Part shown: piece by piece, positions 45,643 through 58,102 of the stretch | Layout: each line of letters begins with the position of its first letter | Position numbering within the stretch: position 1 is the first letter of the stretch | From: Metallyticus violacea | Lineage: Eukaryota > Arthropoda > Insecta > Mantodea > Metallyticidae | Assembly: GCA_030762175.1 (NCBI GenBank) | Contig: CM060846.1 | Coordinates: forward strand, 179,367,041 to 179,431,040 | DNA: 64,000 bases | Direction of reading: 5' to 3' | Translations under genes and position numbers: made by a program | The notes under the pieces: model-generated | Told to the model about the DNA's origin: nothing | The model's input: only the letters and a program-made list of their open reading frames with translations | The model's database searches: none

Positions 45643-46488
45643 CCGATAATTATAAAAGTATACAACACATATATTGTGCAGAAACGACAAAAGAATTCTT
45701 TTATTCAGGTAACATTTTTATATCTAGAAAGAAACATAATTCAGTACAAAGCCACCTTCCATAGACGCAAGCTCCTTCACAACGAGATACATATGACAGG
45801 GAGCTTTCATTCCCTTCGTCTTCTTCCAATTTAGCCCCAGTTATGAGCTACGGAATTTGAAACTTCCAAAAGTGACAAGGATAAGAAAATTACTTGATCG
45901 CTGGCACGAATAGAATCGATGCACATCCAAGATAGGAGATACAGGCATGAAAAAAGTTAGATGAACCACAAAAAAGTTCATCGTTTTGAAGCAAAGACGG
46001 AATGACAAAAATATAAAAATAAAAACTGCTAAATTACTTAGAAAATATCAAAATTGTGTATTCATTTAGAATTGCACACTCCACATTAAATCGTATAATA
46101 AACTAAACGGTTTCTGAAGATCATTCCCCATCAATGGATATTTGCATTATCCTTCATGAACTTTATATACTCTTTCTAGATAGTAGCTAGAGTGCATATG
46201 CAGGATTGCCTTGCAATTTTGGCTCGTCCCTAAGCTGTTGCCGGTAGCTTAAGTCTTTAAAAAATAATATTGTAGTACTAATCTGTAGTATTCATTTCGA
46301 ATTACAGGAAAATAATCTGCATATGAATAAATGGACATTTGAGTAAATTTTTTTCAATTGGTATGGTTTAAAAACGCGCAGGAAAGGCTGGCACATTGGA
46401 AATGGACAGTGTTCTATTCTTTGTTACATTTTTATTCCAATATCATAATTCAGCTAAATACTCACGCTTTAAAGTTAGAAAATTGCAT
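45643..46488. other. AT-rich DNA, nothing recognised
   Basis: LINE sequence does not visibly resume after the SINE. No frame of note. Confidence 0.5.
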
Positions 46489-46950
46489 AGTGCGGAACCT
46501 AGTAGGATGAAAGTGGCGATAACGTTGAAATTCGCATTCCGAAGGTCTCAGGCTCAAATCCTTTGAGGCAGATGATACTGAACTTGGTTTTTTCGTGGTT
46601 TTTCCCTGGTCACTTTGGTGAGTACTGTGATTAATTTTTGTTCATAAATGTGTCACTCTCATTTTATCTCATTTTATTTTATTGGTTCTGTTACAAGGTC
46701 GAAAGTGTCACGCGAGTTTCGCTGGTACCTACTGTGTGGTGTAGTAGTGGTTCCGCTTTGGGTGCAGCAGATGCAGGACGTTATCGCTGGCGTCGGGTTA
46801 CTCTAACTGGAAACAATGTCAAGTACATATGTGCCTCATCGCTCCTGTGTCCTGGCTGCCCGGTTCTCACTCCACTTCATTCCTTCTCCTGGAGGTGCTC
46901 TTGTTGGCGGCATGCATACAAACGGCCAGCCTTTGAGAATAGCGTGTAAT
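46489..46950 (+). repeat. Family C repeat, copy 3
   Basis: Head with GGCTCAAATCC (box B-like), then TTTTCCCTGGTCACTTTGG, GGTTCTGTTACAAGGTCGAA, the CCACTTCATTCCTTCTCCTG block and CATACAAACGGCCAGCC. The order matches copies at 7711 and 40609. The frames inside are incidental. Confidence 0.6.
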
Positions 46951-47136
46951 AAAGCGACAAACTTCGTACGCGATGAGGAATGCGATTCTAAAACTGATGC
47001 ATAACTCATTGGGAAGGTGTCAGCGAGCAAATGTTTGTTAACAATATATGATCCTCTCTATGTACCCTGTCTTTCCTCAAAGTTTGTCCTTAAAGTCCTG
47101 TTACATATTGTATATAAATACGCCTTGATATAGTTT

Positions 47137-47175
47137 GGTTTATTTATGCAGGTTCTTAGGACATCAGCGTACACC
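47137..47175 (-). repeat. Possible SINE B tail trace
   Basis: TTTGGTTTATTTATGCAGG then ACATCAGCGT resembles the SINE B 3' end with a diverged middle. Confidence 0.4.
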
Positions 47176-48846
47176 TTGATAGAAACAATGCCTAAACATC
47201 CTCTCTTAACTGAAGCAGGATGCTAAAGGCACAGGATATGTGAATCATGTTTGAACCACATACTTTCATTTTCGTGTCTCCGTTATGTCCATGGCAACTC
47301 ATGTTAAAGAACTGCTTCATCCACATTTATGTATATGACTGTTTTGCATGTGAAACCCCGTGAAAATTCCGATTTATTAATATGTCATATCCTCATATTT
47401 ATCTCACATGAGTATCCTCTGTCAATATTTATTTTTCACTCTACACGGAACCTTTACGATGTTTCGTGTATTGAGACTAATATTTCACACTATGCGAAAA
47501 AGAAGTGTTGCGTGTTGCAAACACGCAAAAATATCAATTCCGACTCAATTTAGGGTAATGTTTAATTACTAAAGATTGCTACGAAAGAGGTGAAACTACC
47601 ATTATTCATATGTTATACCGATAACATATGACTAATTTATTTATACTATATAAATGCACCTTCTCTCAGTATATTGCAGCAAGCCAACAGTAGTGGGCCA
47701 CCATATGACCTGCATGAATTTACATTTAAGTTACTAAATATATTCTTTCACAGTTTCTATCCACTTTCTAGCAGTGCATCTGTAAACTAGCATTTTACAA
47801 GAGCTTTGGGTGTTCCGAGTGAGGGATTTACGAAGGATATTTTACAATACTTCTAAAAAATTTCAACAGTTGAATAATAACCGGGCTTTATTGTCTTGAT
47901 TTATTTGTTGTAATTTATATGAAAATGGTTTAATAAAAGTTGCTCATATATTATCACATTTTTTCATATTTAGTAAATAATAAGTGGGCTGTAAAATCTT
48001 ATAATGTTATGACAATTATAACCTTTGTAATCATTCCATATGAAAGAAATAATTTTTATAGCATTCTTTCTTATACTTGGTTATATGTTTTTCGCCAGAG
48101 TCCCGGGTACTTATGGGTAAGCCCAGAGTCGCCCGTGAACACCGACAGAAGTTTAATGAACTTTCACTCATTATAGGTTTTCATAATAAAAACAAGTAAA
48201 GAATGAAGGAAAAAAAAAGATTGAAGAAAGAAGGTAGAAATGCAGAATGGTGAATGAATCAATCAGAGAGAAAAAAAATGACTTAACCTTTAACCTTGTA
48301 GAATTTTTTATATAAAACTTGTCTTTTGATAACCTATCTTCATTAAACACAACGTTTAAGTCAACCATAATCCTACTTTTAATATCCAAGTTATGAAAAT
48401 TACGGTTGTGTACTTAGCCATTGATAATTAGTACGAGAATATACAATGAATGATCTGATTGGCTGTTACGTTTCTTGCTGCCTTACATACAATTAGAACG
48501 CACCTTCGTAGCTTTATTGAACCCTTGTACATTGCGGAGCAGCGAAGAGTTCGCATATGTTTCATAAGTAAAGTAAGGAGCACACAAGGGATGAACGCAC
48601 CGGCTGTCTTCCAATCCCATTCTCACCCTAATACATTTTCTACTTGGAAATAGTAGTAAGGTATTTGACATGTGATTTCTAATGGCTAGCCTTAAGAAAC
48701 ACCAGCTTAGCCACGCAAACCAGCCCTGACCATGCATATAGCCAAGAAAATGTTGGACCGTTTTTTCATGGGAAAATCTGTATAATAGCATACCAAATTT
48801 ATACTATTTGGAAGTGCATTCATTATTGATGAGCGCGGTTGGTGAA

Positions 48847-48900
48847 AATTATTATTCCTATTATTATTATTATTATTATTATTATCATCATCATTATTAT
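48847..48900. repeat. (ATT)n microsatellite, imperfect
   Basis: An ATT array with CCT and ATC interruptions. Confidence 0.9.
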
Positions 48901-49837
48901 AAGTTTAATCATGGTTAATTGCATCAATATCATATGGTATTTATTCTTCTTAAAGAAAAAGTCTTGTAACAGGTATATGCCTAAGTTTTATATATTTTTA
49001 TACGTTTATGCTACCATCAAAGCCGGATGACCAGAATGTGTTTTTACATTGGGGAGGAGTGTTCTTAGAAAGAATCATTACAGAAAATAACGCTTAAAAT
49101 GTGCAAGCAAGGCTTAAAGTAAACGTTTCAAGAGAATCAGTTCATACAATGGAAGCTGCGTTGTAAACGAGTTTCTTCTAATATGTCATGTGTGCGAGTA
49201 AAAGTGGAAATCACTTTCAGTATTATAAAATTTATGTGATATAAAGTGACACTAATTCATTATTGCTTAATTAGTATAAACCTTTTTTCTAAATGTTTAT
49301 TTTAATTTATTTATCCCTGCGAGTGCATCTACCCAGAGAAGGGAAAGAAAGAAGTGTAGCAGATATCAAGCACATTCATTGCTGGCGTACTCATCACACT
49401 GCCCGTAAAATATATGCATAAGTGCTTGATTTGTGCGCTCTGTATTAACGCAATGTCTCAGCATTCTCGATATGCCTTTTGCATGCCAATCTCTCCAATT
49501 GCTACAGGAATGAACTAAAAGACGCTGGTATATGAATGGAGTAATGTGTTTCTGGGAAGAGTTGGAGGCAATGCGAGGGTGTTGGTGCCGTATAGCGCCC
49601 GAGGCCATATAACTGCCAGAATTGCAATATCTCGCTACTAACCATAAACAGCGTGTAATGCAGAGCATAGACTTTGCAATTATATGGAGCAGTAGCTTCT
49701 GGAAAACAATAACGTATGAAGATATAAACGGTTGTTAGTGAAAATGCAATTTGGGCATCATATGAAATCTCTCTTCTAATGGCAAAAGCGTCACACAATA
49801 ACTGAAGAACAAACGTTACTCCATAATGTGAGGTATT

Positions 49838-50109
49838 GGCCCTATTTGTCTAGTGATAACCATACTTACCTTCTAAGCCCAAGATCACGGGTTCAATCCC
49901 GGCCAGGGCGTAAAAGTCCTAGGTATGGCTTTCTTTGGAAAGGAAGTAAAGCCGTGGGTCCCGTGTTGTAGATTTATGGCAACTAAAATAACCTCAAACC
50001 TGAAAGAAGACGCACGAGAACAAAATTTATCGGCTGTTTCATGCCCTGAATTGAAGGGGACACTGATGACCTGAGATGTTAAAGAGCATCCGTAAAAAAA
50101 CTCAACAAC
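49838..50109 (+). repeat. SINE B, copy 8 (full-length with small deletions)
   Basis: Head TGTCTAGTGATAACCATAC, box B GGGTTCAATCCC, body and tail present; a short deletion follows GGCCAGGGCG. AATGTGAGGTATT at 49825-49837 and AATGTCAGGAGTATT at 50110-50124 are a likely target duplication with a 2-base indel. Confidence 0.88.
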
Positions 50110-50124
50110 AATGTCAGGAGTATT

Positions 50125-50598
50125 AAGATACATTTACTCTTAGATGACAATGATAAATGACTTATTTGTTCTTTTCGGCAATAAAACCAAAGGACTTATA
50201 AAACACTGAAACCTTATTTTAGTAAAACAGTCCCTATTTTAACCTTAGCATTGCTCTCAACATACAATCCTGTAAATGTTACTACTATAAAACATTCACT
50301 ATTTTGATGTAGTTGTAGTTCTTACGATCATACTATATCATAATATATGCAGGCATTAGTTTTTCCAGATAACTCTGCTGAGAAAAAGAAGTGGTCATTT
50401 TTTGATGAAAGGTCTCCCATTTGAAACTGTATATTAATTTCCAGTAATGCCTCGTGCTGCAATGTAATAAGATGAATATATCTACCATTGGAATATCCCA
50501 TTTTTTCTCACAGATACTTTAGTGTTTAGTTTGAATATACCTGCGTAATGGTAGTTTCTCACTGCGGTAGTTTATGGATGATGATTCCGGCGAAGCAC
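50125..50598. other. AT-rich DNA, nothing certain
   Basis: It may hold the decayed remainder of the mariner at its right, but I see no motif. Confidence 0.4.
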
Positions 50599-50805
50599 CT
50601 AACACAAAATATTGTAAATGCGGACGTTTAGGCGTGTGTAGCTTGCTTCCGCTGGGGGCAAATAATTGTTGCTGTAAAGAACCCTTTTATCATCACAAGT
50701 CAACGTATGGTCAAGGAGCTCTGCATGAAGATGACGATTGAGCACTGAAACGAAAACTGGTAGTTGCTGGTGTTTTTGATAGAAAGTCAGCTCGTATGAA
50801 CCCAT
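50599..50805 (-). pseudogene. Mariner-like transposase fragment (first catalytic motif)
   Basis: The minus frame reads QHQQLPVFVSVLNRHL-like sequence and then LLDHTLTCDDKRVLYSNNY, close to the mariner block around the first catalytic Asp (usual spelling D-R-I-V-T-C-D-E-K-W-I-L-Y-D-N). The residues after it no longer match well. Neither HTH nor the later catalytic residues are seen. It differs from the mariner at 31561-32335 and from the DUF4817-type copies. Decayed and non-functional. Confidence 0.5.
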
Positions 50806-51132
50806 TATCTAAATTTTTATATATTTACACGATTCTTCACATGCACGTGTAAAATGTTTAACAACCGATGTGAAATATTCCCATTAAATCTTGTGATGAC
50901 ATTTCAACCGCGGTCATCATTTCGTTGCCGAAGTTGACGTCAAGGCGTTTGTGTCATGGAGAATATACAATTATTTCATCCTTGTCTTTATTGTACTATA
51001 TTTTCACAAGCCAATTCTTCACTAAACGCAGAAAATATCTTTCCAGCGGTTTGACTTTTTGTCTGGTTTCTGTTTGTAAATTATTAAGTTCATTTCTTAA
51101 ACCTTAGTAATTTATCAGGCAAGTTCATCAAA
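50806..51132. other. AT-rich DNA, nothing recognised
   Basis: No frame or shared repeat seen. Confidence 0.5.
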
Positions 51133-51360
51133 ATCCGCTACGGGTGGTCTTTAAGTCGCGGGCTCGTGAATGGGAGGTCTGAGGTTTTTCCCAATCTTCA
51201 TAAATAGCAAATGTCGGGGAGGTACCCTAAATTTAAGTACGGAACGCTTCCTTCCTTTAAAAATGTACTTTCCCAATATATCATTTCATCTCTGTATCAT
51301 CAGTGTGCGCTGCTTGTGATGCCTCATTAGTTAAAACGGGCGTTAAACACTATTAAAAAT
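51133..51360 (+). repeat. SINE A, copy 6 (internal deletion removes box B)
   Basis: Head CCGCTACGGGTGGTC and GTGAATGGGAGGTCTGAGG join directly to TTTTTCCCAATCTTCATAA. The stretch with the GGTTCGAAT box B and the GGACCGTCCTCCC word is missing. The 3' body and the GGGCGTTAAACACTATT end are present. Confidence 0.85.
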
Positions 51361-54005
51361 CACAAAATGTATAGTTTAAAATATTATTTTTCAACATGTA
51401 ACAACAAAACATAAGTAAACTTTGTTATATTCCATAAATTTAAATGACGTTTTTAGAATATTATAGGCATGGTTAACTAAATTGTTTATATGCAAAGAGT
51501 AAACAAAACTGAATTTACTAACATAGTAAAACCGTAGCAATGTATAAGAAGGAAAGAGAGATAAGAGTGGTGCGCTCAAAGAATGCTACTGTAAATACAT
51601 CGGGTTATCAGTTTAACCGGGCTCGCCGCTGTGCCACGAACACACACAGCTTGGCTGCCGACACTCTTGTCCCCGCGTGGTTGGCAAACCGACGCGTAAC
51701 CCTTTTTTATGCATCAAGATAAATGGAATGAGTGCACAAGACTAACATATTAACACTTTTTTGCAAATTAAATTTGTGAACGTGCCTTACATTGATTATC
51801 TTTCTAATGAAGATGTTGAATACGTTCTGCTTCTGCTGCAAAATAGGTCTTGATAGCGTCTTCACAGATTTTCATTCGCATTCTAAAACTCCTCTTTGAA
51901 CATTTTTGTTATTTCTTACTGGATGTTATTTTGTAATTCATCTAATATTCGGATTTGATTTATACCATTTGTCTTTTAAAATATCTCACTAGTAATAATC
52001 CCGCTAGGTCTGAAGATCGAAAGTGGGCTCCGGCCCTGCAACTTATTACTCTTACCAAAGGTGCAAGCAATCCATCCAAAGAGCTATATGAGCTGTAGCC
52101 CTGTCTTGCTTAAACATGCTGTACATTGTCGTGTTCCAGTGCCGGCATAGTCCTCTGTTAGAGGCTTCGCCAGCGGAGGTCGAGCTGGAGCCAAGGGACG
52201 TTGAATTGCCAAGCAGTAAGCGGAAGGTTGCGAGGATAGGTTGGTCGCATAAGTGTTAAAGCGCAACGTCGGCTTCTTTCTAATAACAGTTTATTTATAG
52301 AAGAATAATTAAAGAGATTACAAAGCGAATAGTAATACAAATAAGAAACTTCGCTGAGAAATATAGAAATTTCAAGGAAAGAATTCAGAATGTGATATTT
52401 AAGTACCAAAGTCACAATGGGGTTTGAAGACAAGGAAGCTCCGTAGCAAGGCATATACAATCGTATAGTCTTAAGTATCCTGTTGTGTTGAACCCTCGAG
52501 AGATTATTTCTGGTGCTTTATATAGTCCTTCGAGCAATTATAATGGCTGGAAGCAGACGTATGAATAATTAAGATTGTCTGGCTGTATTTGCCAGACGCT
52601 CATAACTTGGAAGGCAGTAGTTGGATCTGGACATTAAAGTATGGCTTTGAAAGCGATCCAATTATCCTTCAAAAATAAATATGTAAACTAATTTAGTTAT
52701 TTTTACTTGTTGTGAGATCTACCAAAAATCATGGAGGTCCGATCTCGTCTCTGTTACCTTCTAAAATACTTTAAGTCGTAAATATATCTTACGGAGCAAT
52801 AAAAGTGTTCACTGGAGTAATTAGCACGCTAGAAAATTGGATAAGAAGGAAACGTACAAATTGTGGAGAGGTAAAAGGGTTAATAAAATGCTCTGGGGTC
52901 TTGAGGGAAATTGGATAGAAAACATGTAGAGGTCAAAGAGTTTCTTCTACTTCCTTCAAAACATATAGCAATTAGTGGCGTGTGGTGTATGCGACAGTAT
53001 TCATTCATTGCCAGTCAATTGAGGGAAAAACAGTTCCAAACCTAAGGCTTTGCATCGTGCAGCATTATTTGCTTCTTGATAAAAATAGGGTTAATTATTC
53101 TGGTTGCACTCACGAACACCAAACGCCCCCCGTTAGGATTTTGTTGCATGTTTTCATTTAGAAGAGATAGATTTTGTGATTCCTAGTAGCAATTATTTTG
53201 CATGTTTACTCAACCATGCAAGTGAAACCACGCCTCGTTCACTCAATAACAATAATTACGGGTTTATATTTCCATCCAGTGCGGACACGAGAAAGCAGGT
53301 GCAGAAATGTATTTTTCTCTGCGAGTCCCTTTCCCTTATGGCTTGCAAATCTATTTTATATGGCGGAAATTTCAATAATTTTGTTGCCTATTTAGTGATC
53401 TATAGCTGATTCCTGCTTACTGTGCTAACTTATGTGATTTTCGTGGCGACCGTATTAATGGAACACCGATATCATTAAATTTTTCCTCCGATAAAATGTG
53501 AAGTCTTCAATTATCTGAATCAATATCGCTTCCGAATTTGTTGACTATTTTATGAATTGTACAGTGCTGGAAGAATGACTGAGTTTGGTAAAATATCCAT
53601 ATCGCTTATACTTCGCGGAAAGCACAATATTCACGGAGCTCGGGCTTACATGTGAACACGTGTTCCGTTGCAAGTCAGATTTATGGATATCCAGATTAGA
53701 AGCAATATAATATTACGCTGAGATGTAAAATAATTATAGGGAAGTAGTTCAAAAAGATTCTTCGTAATAATTCATAAATTCTTTCTCACGAACTCTTTTG
53801 ATTTGAACGGTTAGATACATTAGTGTATAAACAACAGGGAATAATTTTCTTTGTAGAAATGACTTAGAGTGATCATTCTGTTTATTCACGAAGAATGTTT
53901 TATGATACTGGTTTACTGTATGATAGATGTAATCTATTTATTCACTGTTCTTATAAATAAAGAAAATATTAAAGAAATAAATTTATATACAGAGATCTGA
54001 GTCCT
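51361..54005. other. AT-rich DNA, no gene recognised
   Basis: GC-richer patches at 51560-51720 and 52000-52270 do not match each other or any other part of the window. Frames are short and unrecognised. Confidence 0.45.
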
Positions 54006-54830
54006 GCCCCTTTAACATACCGGAGCTACAAAACATTTATGAATCTGGAAACTCTTCTTGATTTTCGTCCAAACGTGTTCTATTGGATTTTGAAATAAGG
54101 TATCTCTATATGTTCAGAAAACAATATGTGAACCTTAGCCGACATGTGGATCGAGCAGTATTCCTGCTGGAATGTAAGAACTCCTTCTGGATAGCATTCA
54201 GCCTCCCATGAAGGCTTTCAAGCATTTTTCCGCGTTACAAGATTAAAGGCCTAAAAAGTAATGATCATTCGACCACTCTTTGCACGAATGGCCAGATATA
54301 GCCTTTTGTAGCCAATCCCACTCGACCTGTAAACAATCACAGTAGAGAAAATGACGTCTTCCCAGTCGAAGTTCTCATAGAGCTCTGAAAATGGCAAGCT
54401 GTTAATTATGTGGTTGTTGCTTATAATATTTTAACTCCTGAGCACCTACACCAAAGTCCGGCATCCTTACAATGTTTGCTAACAGTCCATGCACTATTTG
54501 GGTGTAAAGACAAATCCCTGTGCTCAGCGCCGCTTGAAAGGAAATCTTTCGACCTCCGCTAAGAGAGCTCTGTCTACATCCTCTAGAAACATGCGGGGGC
54601 ACCTATGTTCTTCCTCACAGCAACTTGTAACCTTTATCAATAAAACTGCGGCACCCCTCTAGCAGTGAACGATGGAACACCAGAAATGCTGCCTGCTCTG
54701 GTAGTCGCATGGCCATGTGAAATAAGAGTTAGAACAGTAGCACGTTTATCAGCTGCCTCTGTCATTGCTGAAAATGAAATAAATTCGTCCTTGTATGGTA
54801 AGTTAAGCGATGGACGACCTCTGTTGGAAA
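54006..54830 (-). pseudogene. Tc1-like transposase pseudogene
   Basis: Tc1 transposases move elements by cut and paste using a DDE triad. On the minus strand the trace starts with RGRPSLNLPYKDEFISFS and TEAADKRATVLTLISHGHAT near 54830-54680 (N-terminal HTH region). A catalytic-core trace DWEDVIFSTVIVYRSS follows near 54370-54330 (usually D-W-x-x-V-x-F-S-D-E-S; the first Asp is lost). Then comes FQQEYCSIHMSA at 54172-54138 (usually FQQDNxxxH; second Asp is Glu). The end is QNPIEHVWTKIKK at 54090-54055 in a shifted frame, keeping the third acidic residue. Stops and frameshifts are numerous. Terminal repeats were not found. Confidence 0.6.
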
Positions 54831-54880
54831 CAAATGGAACTCATATATATATAGGTCGTACATCGCTTAATATATTATTA

Positions 54881-54900
54881 TACACACACACACACACACA
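54881..54900. repeat. (CA)n microsatellite
   Basis: Ten dinucleotide units. Confidence 0.9.
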
Positions 54901-55450
54901 TGATAAACAGAAAGAAAGAAAGACAAAGAGTGGCAAAGCAACCAGTCAATATCACTAATATTTGGGACCGTTGCCTATGATATATATCTACAGCATATGT
55001 GTACACATAATACTCAATCTTAAAATGTAAATTATGAAAAATTTATGTTAATTTAATGTCAGAATACGAAGTAGAGATGAGAAACATTTTTACCTATTAC
55101 ACATAGATGATACCAAATGGTTGAGATCAGTTACAAAAATGTTGACAATGATATTTGAAATCCCTCCTCTGAACGCACCAACCAAGTGTACTACCACGTG
55201 TCATGTGTTAACATACAAAAAAAAATTTATTGACATATCTGGTGTAGAGCAGCAAGGTAAACGGTGTACACCGCGATATCGACAGACGTGAACCGCGCTT
55301 GAAAATGAATATTTCTTGCTCTGAATGAGCTCAATAGATTTTACAACACTAAATTCTCTAAAACAGATCAATTTCAGGAAAGCGTTGCAGAAGTGCTCCT
55401 GGCCTTATCGTATTTTATAAAGTTATAATAAATGGAAACTCTATTTTGCA
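54901..55450. other. AT-rich DNA, nothing recognised
   Basis: No frame or shared repeat seen. Confidence 0.5.
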
Positions 55451-55465
55451 GTAAATGCACCATGA

Positions 55466-55755
55466 ATGAATGAACGAATGAATGAATAGTGTTTAACCCC
55501 TGTTTTTGCCACAGAGGCACCACAGGCAATGGACACTGATGATACATGAGATGAAATGATAAATTGGGAAAGGATTTATTTTTAAGGAAGGAAACGTTCC
55601 AGGCCTAAGTTTAGGGTATTTCCCGGCATTTGCCATTTATGAGGACTGAGGAAAACCTGGAAAAACTTCAGTCAGGGAGGACGGTCCTGGCGGCATTCGA
55701 ACCCAGATCTTCCACTCACGAGTCCGCGCCTTAACAACCTCGGCCACCCGTGGCG
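55466..55755 (-). repeat. SINE A, copy 7 (full-length, youngest-looking)
   Basis: On the minus strand it runs from CCGCCACGGGTGGCCGAGGT through an intact body to an ATTC-repeat tail (plus strand 55466-55487, with one CGAATG variant). GTAAATGCACCATGA at 55451-55465 and 55756-55770 is a perfect 15 bp target duplication. Body words match the family consensus best of all copies. Confidence 0.97.
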
Positions 55756-55770
55756 GTAAATGCACCATGA

Positions 55771-56219
55771 TTCACGCACTCAAAGCTGAAATGTAACATA
55801 GACGCTTCTCCACTGCCTTGTACTTGGATGGCTGACCTTATATACCGAACTAATCGCTACCCGTTAGTAAGCATGCACTCTGTTTGTGACCATGGATCTA
55901 TGCCACGCAACAGTGAGCCCATTTAATGAAATGGTAACGTAATGCCTAGAGTGGAAACGAATGAGCAAGCATAGCTGTTAGCTCTAACTCAAGAACTAGA
56001 ATAAAATTAAATGGTATCAACCATTACCAAAAGAGATTTAGTGTGCAGTTAAAACCAACTTTTAGGCATTTAACATAATCAGTCCTTCTTAATAGGTATC
56101 CATAGAGATGCATGTGAAAGCAATCACAGTACATGTTATGTATGTTCATTTCGACAACAGCTGAGTCTATAGGTTAACCGACTCTGACTAAACTTACTAA
56201 ATCTACAATGAGGTTACTT
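55771..56219. other. Mixed DNA, nothing recognised
   Basis: No frame or shared repeat seen. Confidence 0.5.
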
Positions 56220-56860
56220 GAGTTAAGGGCCGGCAGAGCGCGGCTACTTGCTGAGAGAAGCCAGTCACCAAGGACGTATAATATTTGTGTAAGTAGCAAC
56301 TTGTAGTTGTTTGAGGGAGACCGTGAGAGCGAGTGGTTGTGCGTTTGCATGTTATTAGGCGCTTTCATTTGTGTAAATTGTGTGCTAATTATTCATTATT
56401 AGATATATGATTTCATAAATATTTCTTAGAGATCGAATCTTTATGCACGATACATGAGTGAAAACGTATTCTTACATACAAGTGATATGGCTATTCGTAA
56501 TTACCTATCCTGGCCATCATGTTGAAGGTATACAAACTGTTGACCAACTTGTTAAAAAGTTACAAAATATAGGGTCCCTGAGGGACAAGAAACGTGTTCC
56601 GAACCGGGGTGTTTCAGAATTTCTAATGCAGATGTCGGGATGATGATTATTTTCAACATTTATTAAAACATAGGTTAGTGATTATTTCAAGCACATTTTA
56701 ATACAATATTATTTTATTCATTCAGTACTAAGTATAAGTACTAAAATAAAATTATAATTTTACGCGTTGCGAATCTGTCTCTCTTTTACCGGTTTCAGCG
56801 GTTGCACTTCGCTAACAAGAAGCCGTACTCAGGCAACCCGCAACTCTAATAATCTTACGG
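56220..56860 (+). mobile_element. DUF4817-type Tc1/mariner remnant, copy 2
   Basis: It is homologous to 5286-6010. The 5' leader shares GTGTGCTAATT and a CACGATACAT word. The coding trace reads TVDQLVKKLQNIGSLRDKKR at about 56543-56602, the second half of a DUF4817-like HTH domain, then stops at 56643. No DDE domain follows. The 3' block shares TTTTACGCG-TGCGA[AC]TCT words, TCTCTCTTTT, a CTAACAAG/TTAGCAAC word and a final AATCTTA. It lacks the ATT array of copy 1. Confidence 0.55.
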
Positions 56861-58102
56861 TCCAAATGGACAAAAGCACAGACATAAAAAACAACCATGT
56901 TTTGACAGTTGTGTTATGAGCATCAGAAGAAGCACTTTCCGCAAACTTGAAGTTCATTTTACAAATGCAATTGAAAAAAGTACTTAATGTTTTAAATAAC
57001 TTTATAACATGTCACGAAAAGTAATGGTTAAAAAGATCTGATATGGATTTTAGCGGAAAAACAGATTATTATCTGAAAATTTATGTCTTGTAACATGTAC
57101 TAAAAACATAATGCCGTTGGTCAAGAAAGAAACCAGAATAATTAAAATTACACCGTGAGCGAACAAGTCAGTATAATCCATTTTATAAAATACAAATCAT
57201 AAAGTTAGAAAACGTTTTAACAGCTTTGCAAATACCGGACATTTCTCAAGTTCTCGACAGAGTTTCCACTATTGTACCAATAGTAATATTAATTTACTGG
57301 TACATAAACCACTATCATCATTAGCATTAGCAACATAACTCCGTCTTTGAACAATCTTCCTGAAAGTCTGGGAAACCACATATTGAAATGCAGAAAGTTC
57401 CATTATTCACCCACTTGCTCCACAGAGCTGCATTCCACACTCAAATCTAAGATAAAAGTAAGATTCCTTAATGTGCAGTAGTTTTCACATTACACTATAT
57501 AATTATGAGGTTAACCAACTAGAAAGAATGCCGAGTATTCTGTAGCCTGCTGTTGGCGTAGTAGGTAATTTTATACCTTGAAGTATTAATGCTGTTATAC
57601 GTTTAAAAACGAAGTGTACAAACTGATTCGTAGCCGCAGCATTTGTTCTGGTACTTACATTAATAGTCGTGTTTACGACTAGGGCGATTTGTATCTGCCT
57701 GCAACTGTTGCTGAATGTTATGCATTAATGTAAACAATAATAAATAGGAAGACTGTTTTACATACTTCTGATTTCCCACAGTGTTCAAATCAAAGTCAAA
57801 AATTCAATTATTCTCTAGAGCATTCCTGTCCAACTCGGCTCTGTTAGTGTGAAACACATCCCCCTTCACATGGTACTGTTATACTATCCCCGTATTCAGT
57901 AAGTCGTAGACGATAAGAACTGACCTTCACTGGATATAGCAGGCGCTTGGAGTGATATTAGTTCTACGTAAGCAAACTTTGCATTGTACGACCCAGTTTA
58001 CAGTCATGCTTTAATGGTTTAAAGAGACAGACAGGAACAAGTACACTAATGTAAATGCGCATAAGGAAATTAAATTAGAAATAAAGATAGGCAACGCAAA
58101 TA
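56861..58102. other. AT-rich DNA, nothing recognised
   Basis: No frame or shared repeat seen. Confidence 0.5.

Larger units (their letters stand above)
46951..49824. other. AT-rich DNA, no gene recognised
   Basis: A diverged SINE B tail trace is at 47137-47175, an ATT array at 48847-48900, and a GC-richer patch with overlapping unrecognised frames at 48459-48791 and 49366-49798. Confidence 0.45.

Noticed and set aside
51560..52270. Inverted repeat between two GC-rich patches
   Set aside because: Comparison of one with the reverse complement of the other gave no ordered match.
54600..54960. 97-codon plus frame at 54665-54958 as a gene
   Set aside because: It is antisense to the Tc1-like transposase N-terminal trace and ends in the CA microsatellite.
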